A stretch of 64,000 nt of DNA. Source: Campylobacteraceae bacterium. Its GTDB lineage: Bacteria > Campylobacterota > Campylobacteria > Campylobacterales > Arcobacteraceae. The notes under the pieces are model-generated. The model was not told the DNA's origin and ran no database searches. It worked only from the letters and a program-made list of their open reading frames with translations. Location: assembly GCA_013373175.1 (NCBI GenBank), contig JABXII010000018.1:111010-175009 (forward strand), written 5' to 3'. The position numbers and the translations under genes are program-made. Of the stretch, positions 55,839 to 64,000 are shown in pieces. Within the stretch, counting starts at the first letter, position 1. The number at the start of each line of letters is the position of its first letter.

Positions 55839-55871
55839 AAGAGATAATAAATAAAATATTTATTATCTCTT
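55839..55871 (-). terminator. Intrinsic terminator ending the ribosomal operon
   Basis: AAGAGATAATAAATA and TATTTATTATCTCTT form a 15-bp perfect stem with a three-base loop. On the minus strand it is followed by TTTTTCTT. It lies six bases after the infA stop and marks the end of the S10-spc transcript. Confidence 0.88.
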
Positions 55872-55876
55872 AATAA

Positions 55877-56095
55877 TTACTTATATCTATGAGTAATTCT
55901 ACCCTTGTCTAATGAGTAAGGTGTAATTTCAACCTTTACTTTGTCCCCTGGTAAAATTTTAATGTAGTGCATTCTCATTTTACCTGAGATATGACATAAA
56001 ACTACATGACCATTATCTAATTCAACCCTAAACATAGCATTAGGTAAAGCTTCAATTACCTTACCATCAATTACTATTACATCATTCTTTGCCAC
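55877..56095 (-). CDS. infA: Translation initiation factor IF-1
   Basis: A 72-residue OB-fold protein that occupies the ribosomal A site during initiation. Typical elements are [27 protein letters not shown] (given in two parts: [13 protein letters not shown] and [10 protein letters not shown]) and the RITHRYK end. It starts at GTG behind GGAGAAAAA. It is the last gene of the ribosomal cluster. Confidence 0.97.
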   Translation of the reverse strand: MAKNDVIVIDGKVIEALPNAMFRVELDNGHVVLCHISGKMRMHYIKILPGDKVKVEITPYSLDKGRITHRYK

Positions 56096-56109
56096 TTTTT
56101 CTCCTAAGT

Positions 56110-56874
56110 TTACTCATCTACTTTACTTAAAATTACTGCTTTTCCATCTACTACAGCAACTGTATGTTCATAATGACTACCTCTTTTTCCGTCTTCAGAA
56201 ACAACATCCCACTCATTTTCTAAAATAACTGGTTCTCTTCCTTCATGACAAATCATAGGTTCAAGACAAAACACCATTCCATTTTTGATTTTTGGTCCAG
56301 ATTTAGTATTTGTACCATTTACATAGTTTGGAATTTCTGGTTCACCATGTGGTTTTTTACCAATACCGTGCCCACAAAATCTAACTAATGGTTGATACCC
56401 TCTATTCACAATAAAATCTTCTATTGCTTTAGAAAGTTCTTTAAATCTCATACCCTCTTCAATAATATCAATAGCATAATACAGTGCATCTTTAGAACAA
56501 GCAATTAATTCTTCATCTTCTTTTGAAATTTTACCAATAGGCATAGTAATAGCTGCATCGCCATACCAACCATCGATTTCAGAACCAATATCTATTCCTA
56601 AAATATCACCTTCTTTTAAGACAGTGTCATCAGGAATACCATGGATTATAACTTTATTTAAAGATAAGCAGATTGCACCAGGAAAGCCATAAAGACCTTT
56701 GAATGATGGTCTAGCACCAAGTTCATTTAAGTATTTTTCACCCATTGCATCAACTTCTTTTAAAGTCATGCCTGGCTTTACATTTTCTTCTAAATATTTT
56801 AGAGTCTTCGCAACAGCTTGTCCAGCTGTTCGAAGTTTCTCTATTTCATTTGGTTTTCTTAATGGAATAGCCAT
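56110..56874 (-). CDS. map: Methionine aminopeptidase type I
   Basis: Removes the N-terminal Met from new proteins. Metal-binding residues are in [18 protein letters not shown] (Asp pair), [14 protein letters not shown] (His) and the C-terminal [10 protein letters not shown] and HYEHTVAV (Glu pair). I start it at ATG 56874 ([11 protein letters not shown]), four bases after the secY stop. An upstream TTG (56889) would add five residues inside secY. It is single-domain with no N-terminal zinc finger. Confidence 0.96.
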   Translation of the reverse strand: MAIPLRKPNEIEKLRTAGQAVAKTLKYLEENVKPGMTLKEVDAMGEKYLNELGARPSFKGLYGFPGAICLSLNKVIIHGIPDDTVLKEGDILGIDIGSEIDGWYGDAAITMPIGKISKEDEELIACSKDALYYAIDIIEEGMRFKELSKAIEDFIVNRGYQPLVRFCGHGIGKKPHGEPEIPNYVNGTNTKSGPKIKNGMVFCLEPMICHEGREPVILENEWDVVSEDGKRGSHYEHTVAVVDGKAVILSKVDE

Positions 56875-56878
56875 AATA

Positions 56879-58141
56879 TTAAAGTCCAACCGCGCTTAAT
56901 GTTTCATATTTATTAGTATACTGTTGAGCTTCAATCTTTCTCATTGTATCAATTGCTACTTGAACAACAATAAGTACTGCAACCCCTCCAAAATAGAAAG
57001 GAACACCCATTGCTTTTACTAGTAACCAAGGCACAGTAGAGATAAGACCTAAATAAATAGCTCCCCAAAGTGTAAGTCTACTTGCTGTTTCATTTAAGAA
57101 ACCTGCTGTAGAAGCTCCTGGTCTAACACCTGGAATAAATCCACCTTGTTTTTTTAAGTTATCTGCAATATCTTTTGCATTAAAAGTAATTGATGCATAA
57201 AAGAATGCAAAGAAAACTACAAATAAGAACATAAATACATTAAATGTATAAGATGTAGGACTTAAATAATCTGCAACTGCTAAAAGGTATTTATTTTGAC
57301 TACCTTGTAATACTGTTGCTGGGAACATTAAAATAGCTGAAGCAAAAATAGCAGGAATTACACCAGAAAGGTTAACTTTAATTGGAATATAATTCATTAC
57401 TCTTTTATTTTGTGCTTGCATCATAACTTTTCTTGAATAAGAAACAGGAACTCTTCTTTCACCTAATTCAACATAAATAATAGCTCCAACAGTTGCTAGA
57501 ACAATTACTAAAATTGCAATTACAGTTAAGAAGTTCATTTGTCCATTGTTAACTAAATCAACAGTTCCACCAATTGCACTTGGAATTGCAGAAACAATAC
57601 CAGCAAAGATAATTAATGAAATACCGTTACCAATACCTTTTTGTGTGATTTGTTCACCAATCCACATAAGAAGCATAGTACCTGTTAACATAGAAATTGA
57701 TGATACCGCTACAAATGTATTCATATCAATTGAAATAGCACCTTGTCCACTTTGACCAGTTAATGAATTAAGACCCATTGATACACCAACAGATTGAATT
57801 AATGTAATAACAATTGTAGTATATCTGATGATTTGCATATATTTTTGCATACCATCTCTCTCTTTTTTCATTTTACCAAGTGCTGGGAAAGTTGCTGCTA
57901 GAAGCTCCATAATAATTGAAGCTGTAATGTAAGGCATAATACCTAATGAGATAATTGACAGTCTTTCAACTGCATTACCACTGAACATATTTACAAGACC
58001 TAATGCATTGTTTGCATTTGAATCGAAGAATTCTTTAACTACGTCTATATTCACTCCAGGAACTGGCACGTATGCCAGTAACCTGTAAAGTAGAATAAAA
58101 CCTAATGTAATAAGAATCTTATTTATTAGATCTTTACTCAT
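56879..58141 (-). CDS. secY: Preprotein translocase subunit SecY
   Basis: The channel of the Sec translocon, 420 residues with ten membrane helices. Conserved parts are the plug/TM2 region (FSGNAVERLSIISLGIMPYI), the cytoplasmic loop GERRVPVSYSRKVM, and C-terminal TM10 with LIVVQVAIDTMRKIEAQ. It lies in the canonical order after rplO (two-base gap). Confidence 0.97.
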   Translation of the reverse strand: MSKDLINKILITLGFILLYRLLAYVPVPGVNIDVVKEFFDSNANNALGLVNMFSGNAVERLSIISLGIMPYITASIIMELLAATFPALGKMKKERDGMQKYMQIIRYTTIVITLIQSVGVSMGLNSLTGQSGQGAISIDMNTFVAVSSISMLTGTMLLMWIGEQITQKGIGNGISLIIFAGIVSAIPSAIGGTVDLVNNGQMNFLTVIAILVIVLATVGAIIYVELGERRVPVSYSRKVMMQAQNKRVMNYIPIKVNLSGVIPAIFASAILMFPATVLQGSQNKYLLAVADYLSPTSYTFNVFMFLFVVFFAFFYASITFNAKDIADNLKKQGGFIPGVRPGASTAGFLNETASRLTLWGAIYLGLISTVPWLLVKAMGVPFYFGGVAVLIVVQVAIDTMRKIEAQQYTNKYETLSAVGL

Positions 58142-58143
58142 AA

Positions 58144-58545
58144 TTAATTTCCAGTAGTTGTTACGTTTTCGTCTTTAATTTTAGATGCTAAATCTTTTGC
58201 AGATGAACCAACTAGTTTAACTTTAGTAACACTCTTAGAAAGTTTGTAAACTGTTTTGATAGATTCAACTGTAATCTCGTCAAGTCCTGCAACTTTTTTT
58301 ACTTTATCAACATTGATAGAGTATGGTTTTTCAACTCTAGAAACGAATCCAGTCTTAGGAACTCTTTTTTGAAGTGGCATTTGACCACCTTCAAAATGTC
58401 TCTTAATTTTGTATCCAGATCTAGATTTTTGACCTTTTTGACCTCTAGCAGAAGTCTTACCAGTTCCAGAACCTTGACCTCTACCTACTCTTTTAACATT
58501 TTTCGAACTACCATCTGCTGGTTGTAAGTTATCTAATGTCATCAT
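58144..58545 (-). CDS. rplO: 50S ribosomal protein L15
   Basis: 133 residues beginning [15 protein letters not shown], with the Gly/Arg-rich [18 protein letters not shown] that contacts 23S rRNA. The ribosome site is AAAGGATAAG before tandem ATGs; either could be used. It follows rpsE by one base. Confidence 0.97.
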   Translation of the reverse strand: MMTLDNLQPADGSSKNVKRVGRGQGSGTGKTSARGQKGQKSRSGYKIKRHFEGGQMPLQKRVPKTGFVSRVEKPYSINVDKVKKVAGLDEITVESIKTVYKLSKSVTKVKLVGSSAKDLASKIKDENVTTTGN

Positions 58546-58546
58546 C

Positions 58547-58993
58547 TTATCCTTTAATTCTTGCTAATGCTTCAACTGTAGCTTGTACAAGGTTGTTTGG
58601 ATTGTTTGAACCTAAAGATTTTGCAATAATATCTTTACAACCAGAAAGTTCAAGAACTGGTCTTGCCGCACCACCTGCGATAAGTCCTGTACCCTCTGAT
58701 GCTGGTTTTAATAAAATCTTAGAAGAGTTATATTTATGTTCAATATCGTGTGCGATAGTTGTACCATGAATATTAACTTTAACTAATGATTTGAATGCAT
58801 CATCTAAAGCTTTTTTAATTGCATCAGGAACTTCTTTAGCTTTTCCTGTACCAAATCCAACTGTACCGTTTTTATCTCCAACAACAACTAAAGCTGTAAA
58901 TCTGAATCTTCTACCACCTTTTACAACTTTTGTTACTCTTCCGATTTTAACGATTGCTTCTTGAAAATCTTCTCTATTTACTGCTGCCATCAT
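58547..58993 (-). CDS. rpsE: 30S ribosomal protein S5
   Basis: 148 residues with the double-stranded RNA-binding fold ([19 protein letters not shown], then [15 protein letters not shown] and [16 protein letters not shown]). S5 acts in decoding fidelity and interacts with S4. It has tandem ATG starts and is in the spc operon. Confidence 0.97.
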   Translation of the reverse strand: MMAAVNREDFQEAIVKIGRVTKVVKGGRRFRFTALVVVGDKNGTVGFGTGKAKEVPDAIKKALDDAFKSLVKVNIHGTTIAHDIEHKYNSSKILLKPASEGTGLIAGGAARPVLELSGCKDIIAKSLGSNNPNNLVQATVEALARIKG

Positions 58994-58999
58994 TAACCC

Positions 59000-59362
59000 T
59001 TATAATTTGATACCATTTTCTCTAAGTCCATCAGCAAAAGCTGCAACTACACCGTGATAAAGGTATCCATTTCTATCAAATACTACTTTTTCAATTCCAG
59101 CAGCTTTAAGTTTTTCAGCAAATTCTGCTGCTACTTTTGCTGCATTTTCTCTACTTACACTTAAGTTTAATGCTTTAGAATTTACTGCCGCTAATGTAAC
59201 ACCAGCAATATCATCAATTGCTTGTGCACTTAAATATCTGTTTGATTTGAAAACAGAAACTCTAGGTGTTTCAGCAGTACCTCTACCGATATCTCCTCTA
59301 ACTCTTTTTTTTCTCATAATTCGAGAAGAGTTCTTTTTTGCTATATCTTTAATTCTACTCAT
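59000..59362 (-). CDS. rplR: 50S ribosomal protein L18
   Basis: 120 residues. It binds 5S rRNA. Recognisable RKKRVRGDIGRGTAETPRVS and the C-terminal FDRNGYLYHGVVAAFADGLR. It is in the normal place between rplF and rpsE. Confidence 0.97.
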   Translation of the reverse strand: MSRIKDIAKKNSSRIMRKKRVRGDIGRGTAETPRVSVFKSNRYLSAQAIDDIAGVTLAAVNSKALNLSVSRENAAKVAAEFAEKLKAAGIEKVVFDRNGYLYHGVVAAFADGLRENGIKL

Positions 59363-59372
59363 TTTTCACACC

Positions 59373-59906
59373 TTACTTAGCAGTTTTACCGGCTTTTCTA
59401 ACGATATGCTCGTCAGTATATTTAACACCTTTACCTTTATACGGTTCTGGTTTTCTAAAGCCTCTAATAATTGCAGCAGCTTGACCAACAGCTTGTTTGT
59501 CCGCACCTTTAACATGAATAATGTTTTTGTCAACAGAGATTTCTAATCCCTCAGGAATATCATAGTTAATTGGGTGAGAATATCCAAGTTGTAACTCTAA
59601 TACTTTACCTTTAACTGCAGCTCTATAACCAACACCGTTGATCTCTAAAGATTTTTGGAAACCTTTAGAAAGACCTTCTACAGCATTGTTAATTAAAGCT
59701 CTGTAAGTTCCCCAGAAAGCTGCTGATTCTTTTGTTTCACCAACTTTTGCTAAAATAACTTCATTTTCAGCTACTTCAACACCAACTCTTCCATGAGTTT
59801 CAACAGGGATTACATTGTTCCCTTTTTTAACGTTAACAACAGTTCCATCAACTGTTACTTCTAATCCACTTGGGATTGTGATAGGTTTTTTTCCAATTCT
59901 AGACAT
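59373..59906 (-). CDS. rplF: 50S ribosomal protein L6
   Basis: 177 residues with two homologous domains, opening [14 protein letters not shown] and ending with the [20 protein letters not shown] signature. It binds near the sarcin-ricin loop. It is ten bases after rpsH. Confidence 0.97.
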   Translation of the reverse strand: MSRIGKKPITIPSGLEVTVDGTVVNVKKGNNVIPVETHGRVGVEVAENEVILAKVGETKESAAFWGTYRALINNAVEGLSKGFQKSLEINGVGYRAAVKGKVLELQLGYSHPINYDIPEGLEISVDKNIIHVKGADKQAVGQAAAIIRGFRKPEPYKGKGVKYTDEHIVRKAGKTAK

Positions 59907-59915
59907 TACACTCTC

Positions 59916-60314
59916 CTACCAAATTGTACATAGTACTTCACCACCAACGTTTGCAGCGTAAGCTTCATCGTTAGCGATAACACCCTTGTTTGTAGAAACA
60001 ATGATTGTACCATATCCGTTTTTGAAAGATTTAATTTCAGAAGCGTTTTTATAAACTCTTCTTCCTGGAGTAGAAACTCTTGTGATTTCATTGATAACTG
60101 AGTTATCATTGTCATCATATTTTAATGTTACTTGAACAGTTTTTTTATTGTTTTCACCATCAACTACTTTGAATCCTTCAATATACTCTTTCTTTTCAAG
60201 TACATTTAAAATTCCTACTACTGTGTTAGAATGTAATAATGTTGCAACTTCTAATTTTCTAAGTGCAGCATTTCTAATTCTAGTTAAAGCATCTGCGATA
60301 ATATCATTCATCAT
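59916..60314 (-). CDS. rpsH: 30S ribosomal protein S8
   Basis: 132 residues opening [16 protein letters not shown] and ending with [18 protein letters not shown] and the GGEVLCTIW tail. It binds 16S rRNA and in E. coli represses the spc operon; no obvious mimic of the 16S site was found here, so regulation is unknown. Confidence 0.97.
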   Translation of the reverse strand: MMNDIIADALTRIRNAALRKLEVATLLHSNTVVGILNVLEKKEYIEGFKVVDGENNKKTVQVTLKYDDNDNSVINEITRVSTPGRRVYKNASEIKSFKNGYGTIIVSTNKGVIANDEAYAANVGGEVLCTIW

Positions 60315-60327
60315 AGCTTTTATTCTC

Positions 60328-60513
60328 CTACCAACTAGATTTTTTAACGCCAGGAAGTAATCCCTCGTTAGCCATTTTTCTTAAACAAACTCTACAAAGA
60401 CCAAAGTCTCTGTATACTGAGTGTGGTCTTCCACACACTGTACATCTTGTGTATGCTCTTGAAGAGAACTTAGGAGTTCTCTTTTGTTTAGCAATCATAG
60501 ACTTCTTTGCCAT
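60328..60513 (-). CDS. rpsZ: 30S ribosomal protein S14, zinc-binding type
   Basis: 61 residues, the short type Z form. The four-cysteine ribbon is intact (C-T-V-C and C-R-V-C around [12 protein letters not shown]), so it binds zinc. Its start overlaps the L5 stop by one base. Confidence 0.96.
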   Translation of the reverse strand: MAKKSMIAKQKRTPKFSSRAYTRCTVCGRPHSVYRDFGLCRVCLRKMANEGLLPGVKKSSW

Positions 60514-61061
60514 TACGCTCTTCCTTTAGTAAATGGAATTCCAACTAACTCTAATAATCTAAATGCTTCTGCATCTTCGTTAGCACTAGTCGAAATTGAA
60601 ATATTCATACCGTGAGTTTTGATGATATCATCATAAACAACTTCTGGGAACATTAATTGTTCGTCAAGACCAAAGTTAAAGTTACCTTGACCATCAAAAC
60701 CATTTCTGTTTAGACCTCTAAAGTCTTTTACTCTTGGTAATGCAATAGAACATAATTTATCTAAGAATGCATACATTCTTTCACCTCTTAGAGTTACTTT
60801 AACTCCTACTGGTGAACCTTCTCTTACTTTAAAACCAGCAACTGATTTTTTAGCAATTACTTTAACAGCTTTTTGACCAGCAATTAAAGAGATAGTATCT
60901 TCCATACTTTGCATTAATTTGCTATCTTTCATAGCTTCACCAGCACCAACAGAAATAACAACTTTTTCTACTTTTGCAGTTAAAGTTTTATTTTTTGGGA
61001 ACTCAGTTTCTAAAGCTGGTTTAATTTCAGTATTATATTTTTCTTGTAATCTGTTTGCCAT
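60513..61061 (-). CDS. rplE: 50S ribosomal protein L5
   Basis: 182 residues from ATG 61061 ([10 protein letters not shown]). A GTG nine bases earlier overlaps the L24 stop, but AAGGTGAG is better spaced to the ATG. It contacts 5S rRNA and the P-site tRNA. Markers are [18 protein letters not shown] and [19 protein letters not shown]. Confidence 0.95.
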   Translation of the reverse strand: MANRLQEKYNTEIKPALETEFPKNKTLTAKVEKVVISVGAGEAMKDSKLMQSMEDTISLIAGQKAVKVIAKKSVAGFKVREGSPVGVKVTLRGERMYAFLDKLCSIALPRVKDFRGLNRNGFDGQGNFNFGLDEQLMFPEVVYDDIIKTHGMNISISTSANEDAEAFRLLELVGIPFTKGRA

Positions 61062-61062
61062 C

Positions 61063-61302
61063 TTACTCACCTTCTACTTTTGCTACATTAGAGATATCAA
61101 TTGGCATCTCTTTGTTTACAAAACCACCTTCAGGGTTTTTCTCTTGGTCAGGCTTAACTGTTTTTTTAGCAACTTTACAATCTTTTACGATTACTTTGTT
61201 TTTTGCAGGTAATACAGCTAAAACTTCTCCAGTTTTACCTTTGTCATCACCAGCGATGATTTTTACAGTATCACCTTTTTTAATTTTTAATTTAGCAGCC
61301 AT
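61063..61302 (-). CDS. rplX: 50S ribosomal protein L24
   Basis: 79 residues from ATG 61302 ([20 protein letters not shown]), a KOW-domain assembly initiator. The longer reading from 61332 lies within rplN and is rejected, since GGAGG sits nine bases before ATG 61302. Confidence 0.95.
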   Translation of the reverse strand: MAAKLKIKKGDTVKIIAGDDKGKTGEVLAVLPAKNKVIVKDCKVAKKTVKPDQEKNPEGGFVNKEMPIDISNVAKVEGE

Positions 61303-61303
61303 C

Positions 61304-61672
61304 TTATAATACCTCCGGAGCAAGTGAAACAATTTTCATAAAACCTGAGTATCTAACTTCTCTTGCTACAGGTCCAAAAATTCTTGTTCCAATTGGTTCT
61401 TTTTTACCATCAAGAATTACAGCAGCGTTATCATCAAATCTAATTAATGATCCGTTTTCTCTTTGAACTTCTTTGTGAGTTCTTACAACTACTGCTTTAA
61501 CAACTTGACCTTTTTTAACTTTACCAGTTGGTAAAGCTTTCTTAACTGAAGCAACAATTACATCACCAACAGAAGCATATCTTCTTTTAGATCCACCAAG
61601 AACCTTGATACACATAATTTCTTTTGCACCAGTGTTATCAGCTACGTTTAATCTAGTAAAACTTTGAATCAT
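61304..61672 (-). CDS. rplN: 50S ribosomal protein L14
   Basis: 122 residues. Opens [20 protein letters not shown] and ends [12 protein letters not shown], the standard length. Its start overlaps the rpsQ stop by one base, so they are coupled. Confidence 0.97.
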   Translation of the reverse strand: MIQSFTRLNVADNTGAKEIMCIKVLGGSKRRYASVGDVIVASVKKALPTGKVKKGQVVKAVVVRTHKEVQRENGSLIRFDDNAAVILDGKKEPIGTRIFGPVAREVRYSGFMKIVSLAPEVL

Positions 61673-61923
61673 TATTTAACTCCTGTAGCTACTATTGTCT
61701 TTAATCTGAAAGATTTAGTTTTTGAAAGTGGTCTACACTCAACAGCGATAACAGTATCACCTTCATTTAACTCGTTTCTCTCATCATGAACTAAGTACTT
61801 TTTAAATCTTTTTACAGTCTTGTGATATTTTGGGTGTAAAACATATCTTGTAACTAATACAGATGCTGTTTTATCTCCAGATTTTCTTACCACTACACCT
61901 TGAATCTCTCTTTTGTGTGTCAT
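61672..61923 (-). CDS. rpsQ: 30S ribosomal protein S17
   Basis: 83 residues, an OB-fold primary 16S rRNA binder. It contains [20 protein letters not shown] and [20 protein letters not shown], both diagnostic. Overlaps rplN by one base. Confidence 0.97.
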   Translation of the reverse strand: MTHKREIQGVVVRKSGDKTASVLVTRYVLHPKYHKTVKRFKKYLVHDERNELNEGDTVIAVECRPLSKTKSFRLKTIVATGVK

Positions 61924-61934
61924 ACCATAGATCC

Positions 61935-62126
61935 TTAGTTAGCTTTTGCTGCAGTAATAGCTGTTTGAATTTGTGCAATTTCTTTTTTGCACGCTTTTAA
62001 TTCAGAAGTATTAGTTAACTGCATAGTTTTTAGCTTAGCTTTTAATTCAAAAAGAAGCACCTTTTTCTCTTTTAACAATTCGTTTAGCTCTTGTAAGCTT
62101 TTGTCTTTTAAATCAGTATAGTTCAT
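61935..62126 (-). CDS. rpmC: 50S ribosomal protein L29
   Basis: 63 residues from ATG 62126 ([18 protein letters not shown]). A GTG two codons earlier is possible. The start lies inside the end of rplP (14-base overlap), implying translational coupling. It is a two-helix hairpin near the polypeptide exit. Confidence 0.93.
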   Translation of the reverse strand: MNYTDLKDKSLQELNELLKEKKVLLFELKAKLKTMQLTNTSELKACKKEIAQIQTAITAAKAN

Positions 62127-62538
62127 TTTCACTTTCTCTACTTACAATTTTAGTTTTGAATGGTAATTTATGTTGAGCTAGCGTTAATGCATTTCTTGAC
62201 ATTTCTTCAGAAACACCTGCCATCTCAAAGCAAACTCTACCTGGTTTAATGTTCATAACCCACTTGTCAATAGGACCTTTACCTTTACCCATTCTTACTT
62301 CTAATGGTCTTTTAGTTAAAGGTTTGTGTGGGAATACCATAATCCATACTTTACCTTGTCTTTTGATTGCTCTAGTCATTGCAATCCTAGCAGCTTCGAT
62401 TTGTCTTGAGTCGATTCTACCATGCTCTAAAGCTTTGATTCCGAATTCACCATAAGCTAAAGTGTTAGCTCTAGCAGATTTACCTCTGTTTCGGCCTTTC
62501 ATTTGCTTTCTGTATTTTGTTCTTTTAGGCATTAACAT
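62113..62538 (-). CDS. rplP: 50S ribosomal protein L16
   Basis: 141 residues opening [19 protein letters not shown], the usual N-terminus, with AGAGG nine bases upstream. [17 protein letters not shown] loop ([19 protein letters not shown]) is present. It contributes to the A-site/aminoacyl-tRNA region. Confidence 0.97.
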   Translation of the reverse strand: MLMPKRTKYRKQMKGRNRGKSARANTLAYGEFGIKALEHGRIDSRQIEAARIAMTRAIKRQGKVWIMVFPHKPLTKRPLEVRMGKGKGPIDKWVMNIKPGRVCFEMAGVSEEMSRNALTLAQHKLPFKTKIVSRESENELY

Positions 62539-62540
62539 GA

Positions 62541-63239
62541 TTATTTACCTCTTCTCTTTTGTGGTCTTCTTTTTGGTTTAGAAGCTGTGTCTTTTTCTGC
62601 TGGAATACCTTTAGCTAGTACTTCACCTTTAAAGATCCAAACTTTAATACCAATACAACCATAAGTTGTATGAGCTTCAGCAAAACCATAATCAATTCTA
62701 GCTCTTAAAGTATGTAAAGGAACTCTACCTTCTAAGTACCACTCAGTTCTAGCCATTTCAGCTCCACCAAGTCTACCAGAACAAGAAACTTTAATACCTT
62801 TTGCACCAGATTTAAGAGCATTTTGCATAACTCTTTTCATAGCTCTTCTGAATGCAACTCTTCTTTCTAATTGTTGTGCAACATTTTCAGCTGCTAATTG
62901 TCCAGAAAGTTGTGGTTTTCTTTCTTCTTTAATGTTAACTGCAATATCTTTTCCAACTAATTTAGAAAGATTATTTTTAAGTTTTTCTACGTCTGCACCT
63001 TTTTTACCAATGATAATTCCTGGTCTTGCAGCTACGATAGTAACTCTAACTTTTTTAGCAGTTCTTTCTACGATAGTTTGAGCAACACCTGCATAGTATA
63101 ACTCTTTCTTAACGTATTTTCTGATTTTGTCATCTTCAGCAACATTTGCTGGCATATTTTCAAATTTTGGAAACCATCTTGATTCCCAGTTTCTGTTGAT
63201 ACCTAGTCTTAAACCTATTGGATTAACTTTTTGACCCAT
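62541..63239 (-). CDS. rpsC: 30S ribosomal protein S3
   Basis: 232 residues. KH domain with [18 protein letters not shown] (GxxG loop) and C-terminal [20 protein letters not shown]. It has a basic tail ([12 protein letters not shown]). Forms part of the mRNA entry helicase. Overlaps rplV by one base. Confidence 0.97.
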   Translation of the reverse strand: MGQKVNPIGLRLGINRNWESRWFPKFENMPANVAEDDKIRKYVKKELYYAGVAQTIVERTAKKVRVTIVAARPGIIIGKKGADVEKLKNNLSKLVGKDIAVNIKEERKPQLSGQLAAENVAQQLERRVAFRRAMKRVMQNALKSGAKGIKVSCSGRLGGAEMARTEWYLEGRVPLHTLRARIDYGFAEAHTTYGCIGIKVWIFKGEVLAKGIPAEKDTASKPKRRPQKRRGK

Positions 63240-63574
63240 TACTTATCTCCTTCTGATGCAGCAGCAACTTCAATCATAATGTGTGCAGTTGGCTTATGTT
63301 TTGGTGATGCACTTCCTCTAGCTCTTGGAGTAAATCTTTTAAGAACTGGTCCTTTATCTACTCTTGCACTTGTAATAACTGCACCCTCTGGCTCTAAACC
63401 AGCATTTGCTACAGCTGAAGCGATAACTTTTGAAATAACACCTGCTGCTTTATTAGGAGTAAACTCTAATGAAGCAATTGCATATTCTGCATTCATACCT
63501 TGAACTTCTCTTGCGATAAGTCTTGCTTTAGTAGGTGAAAGTCTAATAAATTTTAATACTGCTTTACCCATCAT
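63239..63574 (-). CDS. rplV: 50S ribosomal protein L22
   Basis: 111 residues opening [19 protein letters not shown], with the beta-hairpin loop [19 protein letters not shown] that lines the exit tunnel. Its start is part of a TAATG overlap with the rpsS stop. Confidence 0.97.
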   Translation of the reverse strand: MMGKAVLKFIRLSPTKARLIAREVQGMNAEYAIASLEFTPNKAAGVISKVIASAVANAGLEPEGAVITSARVDKGPVLKRFTPRARGSASPKHKPTAHIMIEVAAASEGDK

Positions 63575-63849
63575 TATACCTTTCTTTGCACAGAACCTTT
63601 GTGCCCTTTGAATGTTCTAGTTGGAGCGAATTCGCCTAATTTATATCCAACATGGTTTTCTGTAATGTTTACAGGTACAAAGTTTCTACCGTTATGCACA
63701 TTAAAAGTTAAACCAATCATATCAGGTAATACCATTGATCTTCTTGACCAAGTTTTAATTGGTTTTTTATCATTAGCTTCAACCGCTTTGATAACTTTTT
63801 TCATTAAGTGTGCGTCTACAAATGGTCCTTTTTTTACTGATCTTGCCAT
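63574..63849 (-). CDS. rpsS: 30S ribosomal protein S19
   Basis: 91 residues opening [19 protein letters not shown] and containing [20 protein letters not shown] and [18 protein letters not shown]. It sits in the 30S head next to S13. Nine bases after rplB. Confidence 0.97.
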   Translation of the reverse strand: MARSVKKGPFVDAHLMKKVIKAVEANDKKPIKTWSRRSMVLPDMIGLTFNVHNGRNFVPVNITENHVGYKLGEFAPTRTFKGHKGSVQRKV

Positions 63850-63858
63850 CTTAAACCC

Positions 63859-64000
63859 TTACTTCTTTCTTCTTGAAATGATTAATTTATCACTAGCTTT
63901 TTTCTTTCTAGTTTTATAACCTTTAGTTGGCATACCCCATGGAGTAACTGGGTGTCTACCCGAGTTAGTTTTACCTTCACCACCACCGTGTGGGTGATCA
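63859..64000 (-). CDS. rplB: 50S ribosomal protein L2, C-terminal part (cut by window edge)
   Basis: The last 46 codons read from the window edge: [18 protein letters not shown], then [16 protein letters not shown], ending with the basic IISRRKK tail. DHPHGGGEG is a hallmark of L2 near the peptidyl-transferase centre. The rest of the gene, and presumably rplW, rplD, rplC and rpsJ, lie beyond. Confidence 0.96.
   Translation of the reverse strand, partial: DHPHGGGEGKTNSGRHPVTPWGMPTKGYKTRKKKASDKLIISRRKK

Noticed and set aside
61303..61332. N-terminal extension of L24
   Set aside because: It lies inside rplN and lacks a ribosome site, while GGAGG precedes ATG 61302.

Overview
The window is AT-rich, gene-dense DNA from a member of the Campylobacterota, most probably an Arcobacter-type genome (Arcobacteraceae). 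The evidence is indirect but consistent. Histidine kinases carry the HQWRQPL H-box common in this phylum, many genes start with TTG behind a good Shine-Dalgarno sequence, and there are large Cache-type chemoreceptors. A Campylobacterota-style S10/spc ribosomal cluster runs on the minus strand at the right end. No tRNA, rRNA, CRISPR array, insertion sequence or prophage was seen.

Layout. 1-6.8 kb (minus): the 5' part of a gene with two tandem periplasmic ligand-binding modules, an AlkC-like DNA alkylation repair protein, and a FecI-FecR-TonB receptor iron-uptake unit with Fur-box-like sites. 7-13.6 kb: a Cache chemoreceptor (plus), then a leuA preceded by a leucine-rich leader peptide, an AraC regulator, a manganese-dependent pyrophosphatase, ferritin and a small conserved-looking protein. 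13.6-19 kb (minus): an amino-acid unit with an AGCS symporter, a two-component system, aspartase and a half-length asparaginase, which could take asparagine/aspartate to fumarate. 19-25 kb: tautomerase and MFS transporter divergent from a LysR regulator, then TauE-LrgA-LrgB-MFS, then a deletion scar holding remnants of a TudS/DUF523-like gene and an amino-acid ABC permease.

25-28.5 kb (plus): small membrane and exported proteins, exonuclease III, a methyltransferase and a di-haem cytochrome c peroxidase. 28.5-31 kb (minus): a four-gene run of DnaJ-domain protein, degenerate ADP-ribosylglycohydrolase, PsiE and radical SAM protein. 31-42 kb (plus): sensor kinase, chemoreceptor with a C-terminal WESF tether, DnaJ membrane protein, SprT-like protease, glutathione peroxidase, small-molecule kinase, an uncharacterised secreted protein, UvrC, alanine racemase and a Sel1-repeat protein. 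42-55.8 kb (minus): ZntB/CorA transporter, 2OG oxygenase, CinA-like protein, adenylate kinase, YgiQ, a soluble Cache-CheW receptor-adaptor, a ZnuA-like protein, AspS, an LpoA-like lipoprotein, an atypical Fe-S uracil-DNA glycosylase and a diguanylate cyclase. 55.8-64 kb (minus): rplB (partial) through secY, map and infA, closed by a strong intrinsic terminator.

Most of the window is ordinary core genome. The most interesting point is the leuA locus: a 23-residue leader peptide using rare CUC leucine codons sits in front of a LeuA that stops where the C-terminal leucine-binding domain would begin. This suggests that leucine control moved from allostery to attenuation. Next are the soluble Cache-CheW protein, the degenerate ADP-ribosylglycohydrolase operon, the secreted family protein at 37.5 kb, and the gene-decay scar at 24.6-25.0 kb.
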